Below are positions 58,601 to 64,000 of a DNA stretch of 64,000 nt, piece after piece (the stretch's first letter is position 1; every line of letters starts with the position of its first letter). The DNA is from Skermanella sp. TT6 (GTDB taxonomy: Bacteria; Pseudomonadota; Alphaproteobacteria; Azospirillales; Azospirillaceae). Location of the stretch: positions 186,001-250,000 of the forward strand of contig NZ_CP067421.1 in assembly GCF_016653635.2 (NCBI RefSeq), in the 5' to 3' direction. The notes under the pieces were generated by a model that worked only from the letters and a program-made list of their open reading frames with translations, did no database searches and was not told the origin of the DNA. Both the position numbers and the translations under genes were made by a program.

Positions 58601-58991
58601 GCCATTCCGCGAGCCTCGGTCCGACTGGTGCCGTCTCCAGGTAGGGGCGCAGTTCCCGCTGCAGCCAGGGTTCGTAGTCGAAAGGCCACTTCTCCGCGGT
58701 AGGTTCCAGGAAGAAGTCGAATGGATTGATGGTCGTCATTTCCGCGACCAGATCGACTTCGACCATGAACTCGCGCGTTGGTTCGGGAAAGACGAACCGG
58801 GCGAGATAGTTGGACTGAGGGTCCTGCTGCCAGTTCAGAAAGTGCTGCCGCGGCGTAACCTTCAGCGAATAGCTCAGGATCGGCGTTCGGGAATGGGGAG
58901 CAGGCCGGAGCCGGATAATCTGCGGTCCGAGGGACACCAGCCGATCATAGCGATAGGTGGTCTTGTGATTCAGTGCGACATGGATGCTCAT
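55665..58991 (-). CDS. transglutaminase-like/DUF2126 fusion protein with Cys-to-Tyr change
   Basis: 1108 aa. The N-terminal bacterial transglutaminase-associated domain (1-100) is followed by a transglutaminase-like core (about 140-260) and a long DUF2126 region to the C-terminus (FTTEGRHVGTGGGNHLLIGG is typical). In the core, His226 (LHAWTEVYLPGAGW) and Asp242 (IGLDPTSG) of the Cys-His-Asp triad are present, but the position expected to be Cys in GSCRD is Tyr180 (GSYRDNAWLLVQILRHLG; codon TAC at 58454-58452). The protease-like site is therefore probably inactive unless this is a sequencing error. It is the first gene of the three-gene cassette on this strand. Confidence 0.87.
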   Translation of the reverse strand: MSIHVALNHKTTYRYDRLVSLGPQIIRLRPAPHSRTPILSYSLKVTPRQHFLNWQQDPQSNYLARFVFPEPTREFMVEVDLVAEMTTINPFDFFLEPTAEKWPFDYEPWLQRELRPYLETAPVGPRLAEWLAGVRREKQNTVSFLTDLNQRLQRHITSVVRRAPEIQTPEETLTLRTGSYRDNAWLLVQILRHLGLAARFVSGYLIQLAPDQNHLNRPATGIADLHAWTEVYLPGAGWIGLDPTSGLMAAEGHIPLACTPDPSSAVPVTGMAEPAEVEFDHELSVTRIHDKPRTSGFYANAQWAAIVALGHKVDEELRAGDVRLSMAGKPTFVLTDDRNAAEWNTTATGPTKRQYATGLIERLKNRFAPGGLLHFGQGKWSPGEPLPHWAITAYWRRDGNALWANADLLAQEAVDYGFDVRSASRFLVALTRKMGIDPALVVAAYEDPWPRVRQETALPVSVDPLDSKLDDPEERARLAKGLSDSLDEPVGFALPIGRRMTRQGPVWLSSIWPLRQERLLLAPGDSPIGYRLPLGSLPWTSQADYPYHWEQDPFEPRPPLPPHQVPLGRNPLPSDGREDAQRRQVRHAMAEVRSEVPEPGESAWWVVRTALCSEARQGRLYVFMPPMNLLEDYLDLLSLVEATAIELRMPVIIEGYPPPRDPRLDNLAVTPDPGVIKVDVHSSHSWDELVRTTNDLYEDARRCGLDTEKFTTEGRHVGTGGGNHLLIGGWTPADSPFLRRPDLLRSLITYWQNHPALSYLFSGQFIGPASQAPRIDEARHDTLYELEIAFGQLEAATQDESCPPWLIDRVLRHLLTDMQGNTHRAEFAINKLYSPDTADGRLGLVEFRGFEMPPSAQMSLTEQLLVRAMIARFWRRPYRSRLRRWGTELHDRFMLPYFVWQDLIDVLTDMRNEGYPIPDQWFTPHFDFRFPVHGEVSIRGITLELRHALEPWHALGEEPGGGGTVRFIDSSIERLQVRVTGMIGQRHTVVCNGQRIPLNPTGVEGEYVAGVRYRSWQPPSSLHPTIPVHSPLVFDLLDTWSQRSIGGCTYHVADPEGRPHDTLPVSVDEAAGRRRNRFQPSGHTPGPVDVPGDRRNAEFPLTLDLRNL

Positions 58992-59128
58992 AGCGGCAGA
59001 TCACTGTCCTGGCGGCAGACTAGATGTTGCACATGCCTGTCACAGTGTACCGATGTCAATCGCGATTTAGCAGGGCAGGGTAACGCATGACCTCATGCAG
59101 GAACCGCAATCCGGCGAGTTGAGCCTGT

Positions 59129-59194
59129 TTACTGTGCAAATGCAGCCCTCTTATTGTGCAAGTATAGCCTCCTTATTGTGCACGTAAACGGCAG
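59129..59194. repeat. three tandem 22-bp repeats
   Basis: Units begin at 59129 (TTACTGTGCAAATGCAGCCC), 59151 (TTATTGTGCAAGTATAGCCT) and 59173 (TTATTGTGCACGTAAACGGC). The core TTAYTGTGCA is kept in all three. The 22-bp spacing puts the units on one face of the helix. They lie between the divergent transglutaminase-like gene (start 58991) and the small gene at 59292, so they may be operator sites. Confidence 0.6.
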
Positions 59195-59291
59195 AAGAAT
59201 CCGGCGTTGTGGCGGCGCAACATTTTTTGCGGAACTCGATAAGCCTGTCTCCTGTTCTTGCAAATGCCGAACGATCGCGAGAGGACTCAGG

Positions 59292-59549
59292 ATGGCTGAG
59301 GACAACGAGGATCAAGCCAGAGAGATGGCTCTGGAAGGTTTACGAAAGCTCAGGGGCGGCAAGGACACGTGTCTGGACGGGCGCGAGCTGATGGAAGAGG
59401 CCAAGCGTCTCGATCACGATGCGATTGCTGACATTGCACTGGAGAGTGAAGACATAAACCGGAGCAGTCGCGACAATGCCGAACCCCAACCACCCGACAG
59501 CATCACATCTTCGCCAGCCGGGATCGGCGCAGTGACCAGTAATAGGTGA
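59292..59549 (+). CDS. small acidic protein, paralogue of the gene at 34062
   Basis: 85-aa polar protein: MAEDNEDQAREMALEGLRKL, then RELMEEAKRLDHDAIADIAL and a Ser/Pro-rich tail ending GAVTSNR. GAGGACTCAGG precedes the ATG. It shares both ends of its first 50 residues with the 60-aa protein at 34062. No membrane segment or known domain. It lies 200 bp before gltB on the same strand. Confidence 0.55.
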   Translation: MAEDNEDQAREMALEGLRKLRGGKDTCLDGRELMEEAKRLDHDAIADIALESEDINRSSRDNAEPQPPDSITSSPAGIGAVTSNR

Positions 59550-59748
59550 CTGAAATCGGACAGCGGCAATGCATCAGGCTATCAGGCCCACTGCAGTCTC
59601 GGGGCAAGTTTTCAGCCTAACAGATCAGGTGGTAGACTGTGCCTATTTTCCGGGACCTGATCGAATATGTTCCAACTCTAAAGCGCACCGCAGGATTGGC
59701 ATCTGAGCACTCATGGTTGCTGCCTGAGGATCACAAGGAAGCCTGCTC
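59550..59748 (+). promoter_or_regulatory. gltB upstream region
   Basis: This 199-bp stretch must contain the gltB promoter unless gltB is read from the small gene. AAGGAAG (59736-59742) is the ribosome site. A GG-N10-GC pair at about 59601-59614 (GGCAAGTTTTCAGC) could be a weak RpoN-like element but lacks most consensus bases. Confidence 0.35.

Positions 59749-64000
<4,252 letters not shown>

Noticed and set aside
59129-59194. The 22-bp repeats as a CRISPR array
   Set aside because: The units are contiguous with no spacers, and no cas genes are present.
59601-59614. RpoN promoter for gltB
   Set aside because: Only GG and GC at the right spacing match; the surrounding consensus bases do not.

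Overview
The window looks like a stretch of a GC-rich alphaproteobacterial replicon, most likely Azospirillaceae/Rhodospirillales (Azospirillum- or Skermanella-like). The reasons are the GC-rich codon use, a GlnII-type glutamine synthetase, a MucR/Ros fragment, RpoN-type promoters in front of nitrogen genes, and the IS families present. This placement is inference; no rRNA or other marker gene is in the window.

From 1 to about 48.5 kb the DNA is an insertion-sequence graveyard. At least thirteen elements or remnants belong to IS6, IS256, IS5, IS21, IS3, IS481, ISL3, IS66 and IS1380, and many are nested or broken. Host genes in between are often damaged. A PEP-CTERM HAF-repeat protein (8848-12656) is split by an IS21. 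A glycogen debranching enzyme glgX (14979-18806) is cut at both ends and split by a second IS21. A MucR regulator, an HNH-type protein and a membrane protein survive only as fragments. Intact genes here include a periplasmic molybdenum hydroxylase with a diheme cytochrome c (108-3369), a PanE-like reductase whose last codons lie in an IS6 terminal repeat, a secreted alpha/beta hydrolase, a secreted GlcG/HbpS-like protein and several small unknown genes.

From 31.1 to 42.6 kb lies a coherent nitrogen island. It holds a PP2C phosphatase/serine-threonine kinase fusion and a YbiB/TrpD2-like protein on the minus strand. A RpoN-type promoter and structured leader precede narK-nasA-orf116-nirB-nirD (nitrate uptake, nitrate to nitrite, nitrite to ammonium). 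A convergent glnII (ammonium to glutamine) has its own RpoN-type promoter and leader. Almost identical IS21 copies in the same orientation (15346-17707 and 43310-47443) flank this island. The second copy contains an ISL3 and itself sits inside an IS1380, giving a three-level nest with target duplications at every level.

From about 50 kb to the end no IS is visible. gltD (minus) and gltB (plus, running off the window) make the two subunits of NADPH glutamate synthase but are 8 kb apart on opposite strands. Between them lie a periplasmic acetamidase/formamidase-type protein and a three-gene cassette of alpha-E protein, circularly permuted ATP-grasp and a 1108-residue transglutaminase-like/DUF2126 protein. 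The last has tyrosine where the family has its catalytic cysteine. Taken together, nitrate is reduced to ammonium (NarK, NasA, NirBD) and assimilated by GlnII and GltBD, all encoded within 30 kb.
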